From contig MFUP01000006.1 in the NCBI GenBank assembly GCA_001785735.1, forward strand, positions 3,384 through 49,200: DNA of 45,817 nucleotides. Direction: 5' to 3'. The notes under the pieces were generated by a model that was given only the letters and a program-made list of their open reading frames with translations, had not been told where the DNA came from and ran no database searches. Both the position numbers and the translations under genes were made by a program. This document shows, in pieces, positions 10,435 through 18,428 of this stretch; the stretch's first letter is position 1; each line of letters opens with the position of its first letter. Origin of the DNA: Candidatus Nomurabacteria bacterium RIFCSPLOWO2_01_FULL_33_24. GTDB lineage: Bacteria; Patescibacteriota; Minisyncoccia; Phycocordibacterales; MFUP01.

Positions 10435-10794
10435 ATGAACTATAAAACCGAAGAACATAAAAATGAGAGAGTGGTTGCTAATAGTATTTTTGGCACAATA
10501 AAATTATTAATAATGCCTTGGAAAGGAGAACATAATCCAGATTTGGGGTGGTTAAATGATTTTAACACTTCCGAAGAAGGAATTTTTAAGGTATTTTGCC
10601 AAGGGTGTGGCATTCACACAATAGACACTGAGAAAATAATGAAATCTCGTTTTGAAGAAGCTGGGAAATTAGAAGATTTTAATAGTATTGATTGGAAAAA
10701 TAATTATCTGCATTTAAATACTTGTGAATTTTGTTTGATCAATGCCCCGGTTTCTACTATGGAAATAGTTGTTAAAGAAATACCGCCTATCTAA
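10435..10794 (+). CDS. Hypothetical protein with CxxC pairs
   Basis: 119-aa ORF with 'FCQGCGIHTID' and 'CEFCLI', possibly metal binding. Confidence 0.6.
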   Translation: MNYKTEEHKNERVVANSIFGTIKLLIMPWKGEHNPDLGWLNDFNTSEEGIFKVFCQGCGIHTIDTEKIMKSRFEEAGKLEDFNSIDWKNNYLHLNTCEFCLINAPVSTMEIVVKEIPPI

Positions 10795-10846
10795 CAGAGT
10801 GGTATTTTTATTTGCTTTCCTAAGGTATTTTTGATAATATTTTGTT

Positions 10847-11104
10847 ATGCCCATAACTAAATCGGCCCAAAAAGCTCTAAAAGGATCTCTTCAGAAGAAG
10901 GTTTTTAATGATCGTCGGAATAGGGCAATGAAGCAATCCATAAAAAAAATAGAAAAACTTGTTAAAGAAAACAAGAAACCAGAAGCCAAAAAACTATTAA
11001 GGGTTGCCTATCAAGCCATTGACAAAGCTGTTAAAAGAGGAATAATAAAAAAGAACACTGCTTCTCGTAAGAAATCCCGTCTCTCAAGAATTACCAAATC
11101 TTAA
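10847..11104 (+). CDS. rpsT: 30S ribosomal protein S20
   Basis: 'MPITKSAQKALKGSLQKKVFNDRRNRAMKQSIKKIEKLV...IDKAVKRGIIKKNTASRKKSRLSRI'. Confidence 0.93.
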   Translation: MPITKSAQKALKGSLQKKVFNDRRNRAMKQSIKKIEKLVKENKKPEAKKLLRVAYQAIDKAVKRGIIKKNTASRKKSRLSRITKS

Positions 11105-11112
11105 AATTACTC

Positions 11113-11691
11113 ATGGTCTTTGAGCAAATTAAAGTTGGGATAATGGAAAACTTCTCTTATCTTATTGGCGACAAAAAAGAAGGAGCTTTGATAGATCCCG
11201 GGTGGGATAGCCAGAAATTATTAAAAATTGCCGGGAAAAAAAGATTAAAGATAAATAAAGTACTTTTAACCCACAGTCATTATGATCACCTTAATGATTT
11301 AGAAGAAATAACAAAAGAAACCAAAGCCCAAGTTTTTATCCATCAATTAGAAACTTTTGAAAATAAAAATATAGAAATAAAATATATAAAAGATAATGAC
11401 ATAATAAATGTTGGTAATATAAAAATTCAAGTCATTCATACTCCGGGACACAGCCGTGGCAGTGTCTGTTTTTTATTTGATCAAAAATTATTAACTGGCG
11501 ATACTTTATTTATTGGATCAATCGGAAGAGTTGATTTAGAAGGGGGAAGTGAAGGAGAAATGTTTCAGAGTTTAAAAAAGTTAAGTGAATTAGATAATAA
11601 AATAGAAGTTTACCCAGGACATCATTATAGCGATCCTTTAAAATCAACCATTGGACAAGAAAAAGCTAATAATCCCTTTATGAAGTTTTAA
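11113..11691 (+). CDS. MBL-fold metallo-hydrolase (glyoxalase II-like)
   Basis: 'LLTHSHYDHLNDL', 'VIHTPGHSRGSVCFLFDQKLLTGDTLF', 'VYPGHH'. Confidence 0.9.
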   Translation: MVFEQIKVGIMENFSYLIGDKKEGALIDPGWDSQKLLKIAGKKRLKINKVLLTHSHYDHLNDLEEITKETKAQVFIHQLETFENKNIEIKYIKDNDIINVGNIKIQVIHTPGHSRGSVCFLFDQKLLTGDTLFIGSIGRVDLEGGSEGEMFQSLKKLSELDNKIEVYPGHHYSDPLKSTIGQEKANNPFMKF

Positions 11692-11713
11692 ATTCTTATG
11701 GTAATTTTAAGTT

Positions 11714-11839
11714 ATGTGTATTTGGAAGATAATTAAAATAATCCTCTTTATCTTATTAATAATCTTTATAATAGAATTGATTCAAGGAAATGTTGGCGAG
11801 TTCCGACTTCTTAAATGGGGCCTAAGAGCTTTGTTTTGA
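11714..11839 (+). CDS. Putative 41-aa small membrane protein
   Basis: Short ORF below the track cutoff: MCIWKIIKIILFILLIIFIIELIQGNVGEFRLLKWGLRALF; strong single TM helix. Confidence 0.4.
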   Translation: MCIWKIIKIILFILLIIFIIELIQGNVGEFRLLKWGLRALF

Positions 11840-11863
11840 CTTTGACAAAACATCTTTCCTTTC

Positions 11864-11938
11864 TGGTGCTCCCGACAGGAATCGAACCTGTATTACAACT
11901 TCCGCAAAGTTGCGTCCTATCCGTTGAACGACGGGAGC
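11864..11938 (-). tRNA. tRNA-Arg(GCG), CCA encoded
   Basis: Reverse complement GCTCCCGTCGTTCAACGGATAGGACGCAACTTTGCGGAAGTTGTAATACAGGTTCGATTCCTGTCGGGAGCACCA; anticodon arm CAACT-TTGCGGA-AGTTG. Confidence 0.9.
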
Positions 11939-11939
11939 T

Positions 11940-12413
11940 TTAAAATCCTAGGCGATCCATTATTTTTTCGGAAATTGGTTCAGTTATTTCTTTTTCAGGC
12001 AAGGAGTTTTTTAGTGTTTCCTTTATAAACCCCTCTTTTTTTTCAGGAAGAGGAATAACTAAAATTGGCATAATTTTTCTTTCTGATAACAAAAGCAAAT
12101 TATATATTTTTTTCTCATCATCATATTTTACCCAAAAGTGCTTTAGTTTTTCATAAGGATATAGTATATCTTTTATTCTTACTCCATTTTTATCTATTAT
12201 GTATTTAATCATTTCTGGTTTTTGTAAATTTATTATGATTAAAGTAAAAACTCCAATTAAAATAAAAATACCAAATAATAAATTTTTGAAAATTATTGAA
12301 GCCACACTACTAGCTACGGCAATAGTCCCCATGGCCCAATACCAATCAACACTTCTTTTTTTAGGATCATATTCTAATGCTTCCCACTCTATGTTATTAT
12401 TACTATTTTCCAT
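11940..12413 (-). CDS. Hypothetical two-TM membrane protein
   Basis: 'EWEALEYDPKKRSVDWYWAMGTIAVASSVASIIFKNLLFGIFILIGVFTLIIINLQKPE'; soluble C-terminal part. Confidence 0.65.
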   Translation of the reverse strand: MENSNNNIEWEALEYDPKKRSVDWYWAMGTIAVASSVASIIFKNLLFGIFILIGVFTLIIINLQKPEMIKYIIDKNGVRIKDILYPYEKLKHFWVKYDDEKKIYNLLLLSERKIMPILVIPLPEKKEGFIKETLKNSLPEKEITEPISEKIMDRLGF

Positions 12414-12486
12414 ATATAAACTTTAACAGATTGTCACCCGAAATACTATATGTTATCTAGGGTGGTATAATAAGGTTATAAATTAA

Positions 12487-12573
12487 GGAGAGGTGGCTGA
12501 GTGGTTGAAGGCACCGGTCTTGAAAACCGGAGATCGTGAAAGCGATCCGTGGGTTCAAATCCCACCCTCTCCG
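12487..12573 (+). tRNA. tRNA-Ser(UGA)
   Basis: GGAGAGG...CCTCTCC acceptor, anticodon arm CCGGT-CTTGAAA-ACCGG, long variable arm GATCGTGAAAGCGATC, T-arm GTGGG-TTCAAAT-CCCAC. No encoded CCA. Confidence 0.95.
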
Positions 12574-12575
12574 TT

Positions 12576-12971
12576 ATGAGACTAATAGGAATTGATTATG
12601 GACAAAAAAGAGTTGGAATTGCTGTTTCTGATGAAGAAAATAGGATTGCTTTTCCTAGAACAATTTTAAAAAATGATAAACACCTTTTGGATTTAATTGA
12701 GAAAATATGTCAGGAAGAAAAAATAGATAGAATAGTCATGGGAGAATCATATAATTGCCAAGGAAAATCAAATAAATTAATGGAAAAAATTATTTCCTTT
12801 AAAAATGAATTAAAAAAGAAGCTAAAGCTTCCAATTAAATTAGAAAAAGAATTTATGACCACCATTGAAGCTCGTCGTTATCAAGAAAATAAAAAAGAAG
12901 TTGATTCCTCGGCGGCGGCTCTTATTTTACAACGTTATTTAGATAGATTAAATATAAAGCGAAAAGATTAA
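12576..12971 (+). CDS. ruvX: Putative Holliday junction resolvase YqgF/RuvX
   Basis: 'MRLIGIDYGQKRVGIAVSDEENRIAFP' and 'DSSAAALILQRYLD'. Track start 12549 lies inside tRNA-Ser; 12576 is the plausible start. Confidence 0.88.
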   Translation: MRLIGIDYGQKRVGIAVSDEENRIAFPRTILKNDKHLLDLIEKICQEEKIDRIVMGESYNCQGKSNKLMEKIISFKNELKKKLKLPIKLEKEFMTTIEARRYQENKKEVDSSAAALILQRYLDRLNIKRKD

Positions 12972-13032
12972 CTATTTTTAGGAAAAGCAACCCTATTTTA
13001 TTTTAAAGGCAGTCAAGATATAATAGTAAGTA

Positions 13033-14118
13033 ATGAAATATTATTCTCGCAATAGATTTTTTCCTGTCCCTAATTTTTTAATGAGACCTTCTGTGGGTTT
13101 TGATATTTCTGATCGATCAATTAAATTTGTTGAACTCATAGAACGGGGGAAAGTGATTTGCCTTGGCAAGTTTGGAGAAAAAAGAATTCCTCCAGGAGTT
13201 ATTGAATCAGGAAAAATAAAAAATGTTGAGGAATTTAAGAAAATTCTAATTTTTTTAAAGGAAAAATATAATCTTAGTTTTGTGCGTGTTTCTCTCCCTG
13301 AACAACAAGTTTATATTTTTAAATTGAATTTGCCAGAAATTAAGAATGGTAAAATTCGTGATGCCCTAGAACTTCAATTAGAAAAACATATTCCTATTTC
13401 AGCCGCCGAATCAGTTTTTGATTACGATTTTATTAATAGTAAAAAAGAAGGAGGATATAATTTTCAAGTAGCGGCTCTGCCTAAATCCATCATTGAAAGT
13501 TATTTAACACCACTTAAAGAATCTGGTCTTGTTCCAATTGGATTTGAAATTGAAGCTCAAGCTATCTCTAGGGCGGTTATTCCTTATGATAGTCAAGACA
13601 CCTTTATGATAATTGATTTTGGAGAAACTAGAACAGGAATCTCAATTGTTAGCCAAGGAATTGTTTGTTTTACCTCCACTATTGATATTGGGGGGCATAC
13701 TTTAACAAAAATTATTCAAAAAAGTTTTAAAGTTAGTTTTGAAGAAGCTGAAAAAATCAAAAAAGAATATGGTCTTAAAAAAGACCCAGAGCGAAAAGAG
13801 GTTTTTTCTATTCTATTAAATATTATTTCAGTTTTACGCGATGAAATAAATAAACACTATATTTATTGGTATACCCATAAAGATGAGGACAACAAACAAA
13901 GACCAAATATAAAAAAAATAGTTTTATGTGGTCGCAACTCTAACCTGATAGGTTTTGTTGATTATCTTTCAATGAGTATGAGAACTAAAGTAGAACTTGG
14001 CAATGCTTGGGTAAATATAAATTCCTTAGAAAAATATGTTCCTGAAATATCAGCCAATGATTCAATGGGCTACACAACCTCTATTGGTTTAGCTTTAGGG
14101 GATTTTTGCCATGATTAA
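13033..14118 (+). CDS. pilM: Type IV pilus assembly protein PilM
   Basis: 'VGFDISDRSIKFVELIERGK', 'IIDFGETRTGISIVSQG', 'IDIGGHTLTKII', 'IVLCGRNSNLIGFVDYLS' actin-like PilM. Confidence 0.88.
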   Translation: MKYYSRNRFFPVPNFLMRPSVGFDISDRSIKFVELIERGKVICLGKFGEKRIPPGVIESGKIKNVEEFKKILIFLKEKYNLSFVRVSLPEQQVYIFKLNLPEIKNGKIRDALELQLEKHIPISAAESVFDYDFINSKKEGGYNFQVAALPKSIIESYLTPLKESGLVPIGFEIEAQAISRAVIPYDSQDTFMIIDFGETRTGISIVSQGIVCFTSTIDIGGHTLTKIIQKSFKVSFEEAEKIKKEYGLKKDPERKEVFSILLNIISVLRDEINKHYIYWYTHKDEDNKQRPNIKKIVLCGRNSNLIGFVDYLSMSMRTKVELGNAWVNINSLEKYVPEISANDSMGYTTSIGLALGDFCHD

Positions 14119-14650
14119 TCTTCTTACCCTTGAAGAGAAAAAAAATATTAAGCGAGATTATAATATTCGCCTAATAATTATCTCCCTCTCCTTTCTTCTA
14201 ATAATTGTTGTTATTGCTATTGCTTTTTTATTACCATCATATTTTTTATCATCAATTAAGGAAAAAATTTCTTCCCAAGAGTTAGAAAAAATAAAAATCA
14301 GCCAAGATTTTTCGGACGAAAATATAATTTCTGAAATTATTCAAGAGACAAATATGAAATTATCCCTATTGTCTGATTATGACAATAAGCTAGTAGTTTC
14401 CAAAGATATCATTGAAGCAATTTTAGAAAAAACAAAGGGGAAAATCGAAATCAGTGAAATTTATTTTACCAAAAATAATAATTCTCCCAGCACTATTGAT
14501 TTAAAGGGGACAGCTTCTAGTCGAGAAAGTTTATTGTTGTTTACAGAAGACATAGAAAGAGAAGATCAATTTTCTGAAGTTAATTTGCCTGTTTCTAATC
14601 TTGTTAAAAATAAAGATATAAAATTTAATTTTAATATCATCATGCCTTAA
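14111..14650 (+). CDS. PilN-like protein
   Basis: Follows pilM with overlap; starts 'MINLLTLEEKKNIKRDYNIRLIIISLSFLLIIVVIAIAFLLPSY', one TM then periplasmic domain. Confidence 0.7.
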   Translation: MINLLTLEEKKNIKRDYNIRLIIISLSFLLIIVVIAIAFLLPSYFLSSIKEKISSQELEKIKISQDFSDENIISEIIQETNMKLSLLSDYDNKLVVSKDIIEAILEKTKGKIEISEIYFTKNNNSPSTIDLKGTASSRESLLLFTEDIEREDQFSEVNLPVSNLVKNKDIKFNFNIIMP

Positions 14651-14658
14651 ATATTGTT

Positions 14659-15213
14659 ATGAATCAAACTTACAAAAATAACACTTTACTGATAATTATT
14701 ATCTTAATAAACATACTGGCTATTTCTGCCTATGTTTATCTTTTTCAATCCGTTAAGCAAGCCAATCAACGCAATTCTCTTATCTCTAGTGAAATCAAAA
14801 ATTATTCTGAAAATAAAGACAGAATTATTTCTTTAAGAAATATAATAAAATCAACAGAAGAAGAAAGAGATAATCTTAACTCCCATTTTATTGATAAAAA
14901 TAAAATTAATCACTTACTTGATTTGATCGAAAAAATAGGAGAAGATTCCAAAACAAATCTTGAAATTAATTCAGTTAATTTATCACCCAAATCAAGCGAT
15001 AAAAATAAGAATATTCTAAAAATAGATTTCAAAGCTAGTGGCTCTTTCCAAAATATTTCTAAGCTACTTTTATTGCTAGAAAATGCTCCACTAGAGTTTG
15101 ATTTTGAAAAAGTATATTTTAATAAAACTGAAAACGAGAGAAAAGAAGAGTCAGAAGATATTTTTGATTTGTGGAATAGTAGTTTTACTATTAATCTCAT
15201 AAGCTTTTTATAA
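14659..15213 (+). CDS. PilO-like protein
   Basis: N-terminal TM, coiled coil, 'FQNISKLLLLLENAPLEFDFEKVYF'; third gene of the pil-like operon. Confidence 0.65.
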   Translation: MNQTYKNNTLLIIIILINILAISAYVYLFQSVKQANQRNSLISSEIKNYSENKDRIISLRNIIKSTEEERDNLNSHFIDKNKINHLLDLIEKIGEDSKTNLEINSVNLSPKSSDKNKNILKIDFKASGSFQNISKLLLLLENAPLEFDFEKVYFNKTENERKEESEDIFDLWNSSFTINLISFL

Positions 15214-15220
15214 TCTTAAA

Positions 15221-15553
15221 ATGTTTCCTTTCTTAAATAAAACTAAAAATAGACCATTTAAAGATATAAATAATCTAGAGATTCATCCTAGAAGAGATTG
15301 GAATACTTTTATTAAAATATTTTTCGTCTTAATTGTTTTGATGATTATTTTTAATTTATATCTTTTTTCCCAAATAAACAGAGAAGAAATATTCCAAATC
15401 AGCGAAGATAATATAACCAAAGGAAAAACTATTGATAGGAAAAACTTAGAAGAAATTCTTAATTATTTTGATAAAAAAGATCAAAAGTTTAACGAAATCT
15501 TAAAAAGTAATTTTGACCAAATAACACCATCAAACGAATTTCCGATTCAGTAA
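15221..15553 (+). CDS. Hypothetical single-TM protein of the pil operon
   Basis: 110-aa ORF with one TM ('FIKIFFVLIVLMIIFNLYLFSQI') directly downstream of pilO-like gene. Confidence 0.55.
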   Translation: MFPFLNKTKNRPFKDINNLEIHPRRDWNTFIKIFFVLIVLMIIFNLYLFSQINREEIFQISEDNITKGKTIDRKNLEEILNYFDKKDQKFNEILKSNFDQITPSNEFPIQ

Positions 15554-15582
15554 AGTAATCCTTTTCTATAGGTTTTTTTCTT

Positions 15583-15657
15583 TGGTGCCCCTGGGAGGAA
15601 TCGAACCTCCATCTAGAGCTTAGAAGGCTCTTGTTCTGTCCGTTGAACTACAGGGAC
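15583..15657 (-). tRNA. tRNA-Arg(UCU), CCA encoded
   Basis: Reverse complement GTCCCTGTAGTTCAACGGACAGAACAAGAGCCTTCTAAGCTCTAGATGGAGGTTCGATTCCTCCCAGGGGCACCA; loop CTTCTAA. Confidence 0.94.
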
Positions 15658-15665
15658 GTCTAAAA

Positions 15666-15739
15666 TGCGCGCTGAGGGACTTGAACCCCCGGCCTACCCG
15701 GTGTAAACGGGTTGCTCTAGCCAACTGAGCTAAGCGCGC
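15666..15739 (-). tRNA. tRNA-Val(UAC)
   Basis: Reverse complement GCGCGCTTAGCTCAGTTGGCTAGAGCAACCCGTTTACACCGGGTAGGCCGGGGGTTCAAGTCCCTCAGCGCGCA; loop TTTACAC. No encoded CCA. Confidence 0.95.
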
Positions 15740-15841
15740 AAACCTGCTTGAATAATCATACCATACCTTATTTTTATCTATTTTTCAATGAAAATGGCCA
15801 GGCAACACTAAGTGTTTTGTTTATGTGATAATATAAAAATA

Positions 15842-16552
15842 ATGAATTTAAAAGATAAAATCTTATATGAAGACAATGATTTATTGGTTGTAAATAAACC
15901 AGCTGGCTTAGCGGTCCATAGCAACGGAAGAACAGAAGAAAAAACCTTAGTCGATTTTTTGTTAGAAAAATATCCAGAAATTAAAAATATTGGTGATAAT
16001 CCAATTCGTCCAGGGATTGTTCATAGATTAGACAAAGATACTTCAGGAGTTTTAATTATTGTTAAGAATCAAAAAAGTTTTTTATTTTTGAAAGAACAAT
16101 TTCAAAATAGGGAAGTAAAAAAAGTTTACCAAGCTGTTGTTTGGGGATGGTTAAAAGATAATGAAGGAATGATAGATAAACCAATTGGAAAAAGCCGAAA
16201 AGATTTTCGGCTTTGGTCTGCTCAGCGCGGAGCTCGGGGCGAGCTCCGCGACGCTATTACTAAATATAAAGTTTTAAAATATTTTAAAGTTGAAAAAAAT
16301 AAATTTTCTTTAGTGGAAGTTTATCCTAAAACAGGCCGAACCCACCAAATAAGAGTCCATTTCAAATATTTAAGTAATCCAATCGTCTGCGATCTTTTGT
16401 ATGCTCCAAAAAGAGTTTGTCCCATTATTAGAATTTCTCGTTTGGCCCTTCAGGCTGTTTCAATAGAATTTAAAAAACCTGACGGGGGAATATTAAAAAT
16501 AGAAGCCCCATTATCAGAAAATATTCAAATAGCCCTTGATAAAGCGCTCTAA
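15842..16552 (+). CDS. RluD-family 23S rRNA pseudouridine synthase
   Basis: 'VVNKPAGLAVHSNG', 'PGIVHRLDKDTSGVLIIVKNQ', 'PKTGRTHQIRVHFKYLSNPIVCD'. Track start 15812; 15842 better. Confidence 0.9.
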   Translation: MNLKDKILYEDNDLLVVNKPAGLAVHSNGRTEEKTLVDFLLEKYPEIKNIGDNPIRPGIVHRLDKDTSGVLIIVKNQKSFLFLKEQFQNREVKKVYQAVVWGWLKDNEGMIDKPIGKSRKDFRLWSAQRGARGELRDAITKYKVLKYFKVEKNKFSLVEVYPKTGRTHQIRVHFKYLSNPIVCDLLYAPKRVCPIIRISRLALQAVSIEFKKPDGGILKIEAPLSENIQIALDKAL

Positions 16553-16576
16553 CTATGCTAAATTAATATTTATTAT

Positions 16577-17065
16577 ATGAAGACAACAACAATAAAATTT
16601 TCTCCAGTAGATATTGAAAAAAGGAAAAAATTAGACATCCGTTCAGGAGATACAATTAAGGTTTGGTCAAAGATTGAAGAAAAAGGCAAAACTCGTCTCC
16701 AAGCTTTTGAGGGTCTTGTTTTAGCTAGAAAGCATGGAACAGAATCAGGAGCTACTTTTACTGTTCGCAGGATCGCTAGCGGGATAGGAGTGGAGAAAGT
16801 GTTTCCACTTTATTCTCCAATGATTGATAAAGTTGAAATTGTAAAAAGAGCGAAAACAAGAAGATCAAAATTATATTATATTAGGGAAAAAGCCGCCAAA
16901 GAAATCAGAAAGAAAATGAGATCCCTTGCTTTTTCAAGCCAAGAGATTGAATCAGAAATTGGGGAACCTAAAAACGATGATAAGTTAATTGATCAAGAAG
17001 AAGCAAAAATAGAAAACAAAGAAAAAACTCTTTCTGAGACAGAAAATTTAGAAGTAGCCAAATAA
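16577..17065 (+). CDS. rplS: 50S ribosomal protein L19 with charged C-terminal extension
   Basis: 'DIRSGDTIKVWSKIEEKGKTRLQAFEGLVLARKHGTESGATFTVRRIASGIGVEKVFPLYSPMIDKVEIVKRAKTRRSKLYYIR'. Confidence 0.94.
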   Translation: MKTTTIKFSPVDIEKRKKLDIRSGDTIKVWSKIEEKGKTRLQAFEGLVLARKHGTESGATFTVRRIASGIGVEKVFPLYSPMIDKVEIVKRAKTRRSKLYYIREKAAKEIRKKMRSLAFSSQEIESEIGEPKNDDKLIDQEEAKIENKEKTLSETENLEVAK

Positions 17066-17075
17066 AATGATAATC

Positions 17076-17159
17076 GGGCAGGTGGCGAAACTGGTAGACG
17101 CGCAAGCTTGAGGGGCTTGTAGGAGTAATCCTGTGGAGGTTCAAATCCTCTTCTGCCCA
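17076..17159 (+). tRNA. tRNA-Leu(GAG)
   Basis: GGGCAGG...TCTGCCC acceptor, anticodon arm CAAGC-TTGAGGG-GCTTG, long variable arm, T-loop TTCAAAT. No encoded CCA. Confidence 0.93.
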
Positions 17160-17210
17160 CTTTTCTTTTACTAGATACTTTAAGTTAAATATTCTATACT
17201 GATTTTTATG

Positions 17211-17285
17211 GTGCCTATAGTGTAATGGTTCGCACGGAAACCTGTGGAGTTTTAAGTCCCGGTTCAAATCCGGGTAGGCACCCCA
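17211..17285 (+). tRNA. tRNA-His(GUG), CCA encoded; genomic G at -1 (17210)
   Basis: GTGCCTA...TAGGCAC acceptor, loop CTGTGGA, T-arm CCCGG-TTCAAAT-CCGGG, C73 followed by CCA; preceding G can pair with C73. Confidence 0.94.
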
Positions 17286-17358
17286 TAATTAGAATTTATT
17301 ACAATAATAGGTTTAAGATGGCATGGAAATAAATTTGGCATACTCTTAATATTAATAT

Positions 17359-18399
17359 ATGGAGAAGATAGAAAAATTAAAAGAAACACCCTTGTTTGAG
17401 AAACTAAAAAGTAAATTTGGTAAAATTTGTGGTTTAGCTGTGTTAATGATAATTTCCTCATCTGCTTTTCCCGGTGAAGCCAACGCTCAAAAAGAAACGG
17501 GGGACACAATAAAAACAAAATTCTTTTTTGACCAAAATGATATTAACGAGGAATCAAAAAAACATGTTTTTATAGACCAAGATACTCTTCCCATCAAAGA
17601 ACTTTATTTGATTGGAGAAAAATCACTATTTAACAGAAGAGATAGATTTGCTGAGTCAATTGACTCAGCTTTAGCAAAGGGAGAAATTGATACAACTAAC
17701 AAAAACTTAAACATAATGAAGGTTAATTTTTTAGATGCCGGTTATTATTTTGCGGGAGCAATATATCTTCCAACTATTAATACTATATTTTTAAATGAAA
17801 ACTCTTCTTCCGGGACAAGCGAAAAAAAATCAGAAGAAGAAGAAGAATATGCTTTTCTAGTTTCTAAAACAAATATTTCTCATGAATTTTTCCATTATTT
17901 CTATGATAATTGCCTTAACCAAGAGGGATATCTTGGTCCCCCAGTAGCGGAAATATTATCAACGGCCATTATTAATACATACAAAAGATTCGGTTCTCTT
18001 AATAAAAGTAGATTAATAGGTGGAAATATTGATGAATATCTAAGTGGGGTTGATATTCAAAATGAAAAAGAAATTTTATCTTTTTGTCAAAAATTAACCA
18101 GTAAAATAGATATCATTTCTTTAAAAAGAACTTCAGATGATTTAATTACCGAAGAAGATGTTATTAAAGAATTAAAAAGATTAAAATTTGGTGAGTTTTT
18201 GGACGAGTATTTGGCTCGTGTTTATAATGGGGTCCTAGGAAATACTTCTTCCAAGGTTAAAAAAATTTTCGAGGATAGTAATATTCCAATAGGAGAAAGA
18301 CTTTCTGACGAAAATCTAAATGAGATATATTATAATCCTACTAAAGAAGAAATTGAACTTTTAAAATCTATGAAGTGGAATAATAAACCTCTAATATAA
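17359..18399 (+). CDS. Putative secreted zinc metallopeptidase-like protein
   Basis: Signal-like 'ICGLAVLMIISSSAFPGEANAQ' and 'KTNISHEFFHYFYDNC' (HExxH = HEFFH). No family recognised. Confidence 0.55.
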   Translation: MEKIEKLKETPLFEKLKSKFGKICGLAVLMIISSSAFPGEANAQKETGDTIKTKFFFDQNDINEESKKHVFIDQDTLPIKELYLIGEKSLFNRRDRFAESIDSALAKGEIDTTNKNLNIMKVNFLDAGYYFAGAIYLPTINTIFLNENSSSGTSEKKSEEEEEYAFLVSKTNISHEFFHYFYDNCLNQEGYLGPPVAEILSTAIINTYKRFGSLNKSRLIGGNIDEYLSGVDIQNEKEILSFCQKLTSKIDIISLKRTSDDLITEEDVIKELKRLKFGEFLDEYLARVYNGVLGNTSSKVKKIFEDSNIPIGERLSDENLNEIYYNPTKEEIELLKSMKWNNKPLI

Positions 18400-18428
18400 A
18401 ATTAAAACAGATTTGATATAATTTAATT

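Noticed and set aside
12549-12575. ruvX starting at 12549 as in the ORF track
   Set aside because: That start lies inside tRNA-Ser; the conserved N-terminus MRLIGIDYG begins at 12576.
16968-17518. Two minus-strand ORFs (16968..17267 and 17264..17518)
   Set aside because: They run across the tRNA-Leu and tRNA-His genes and antisense to rplS and the HEFFH gene.
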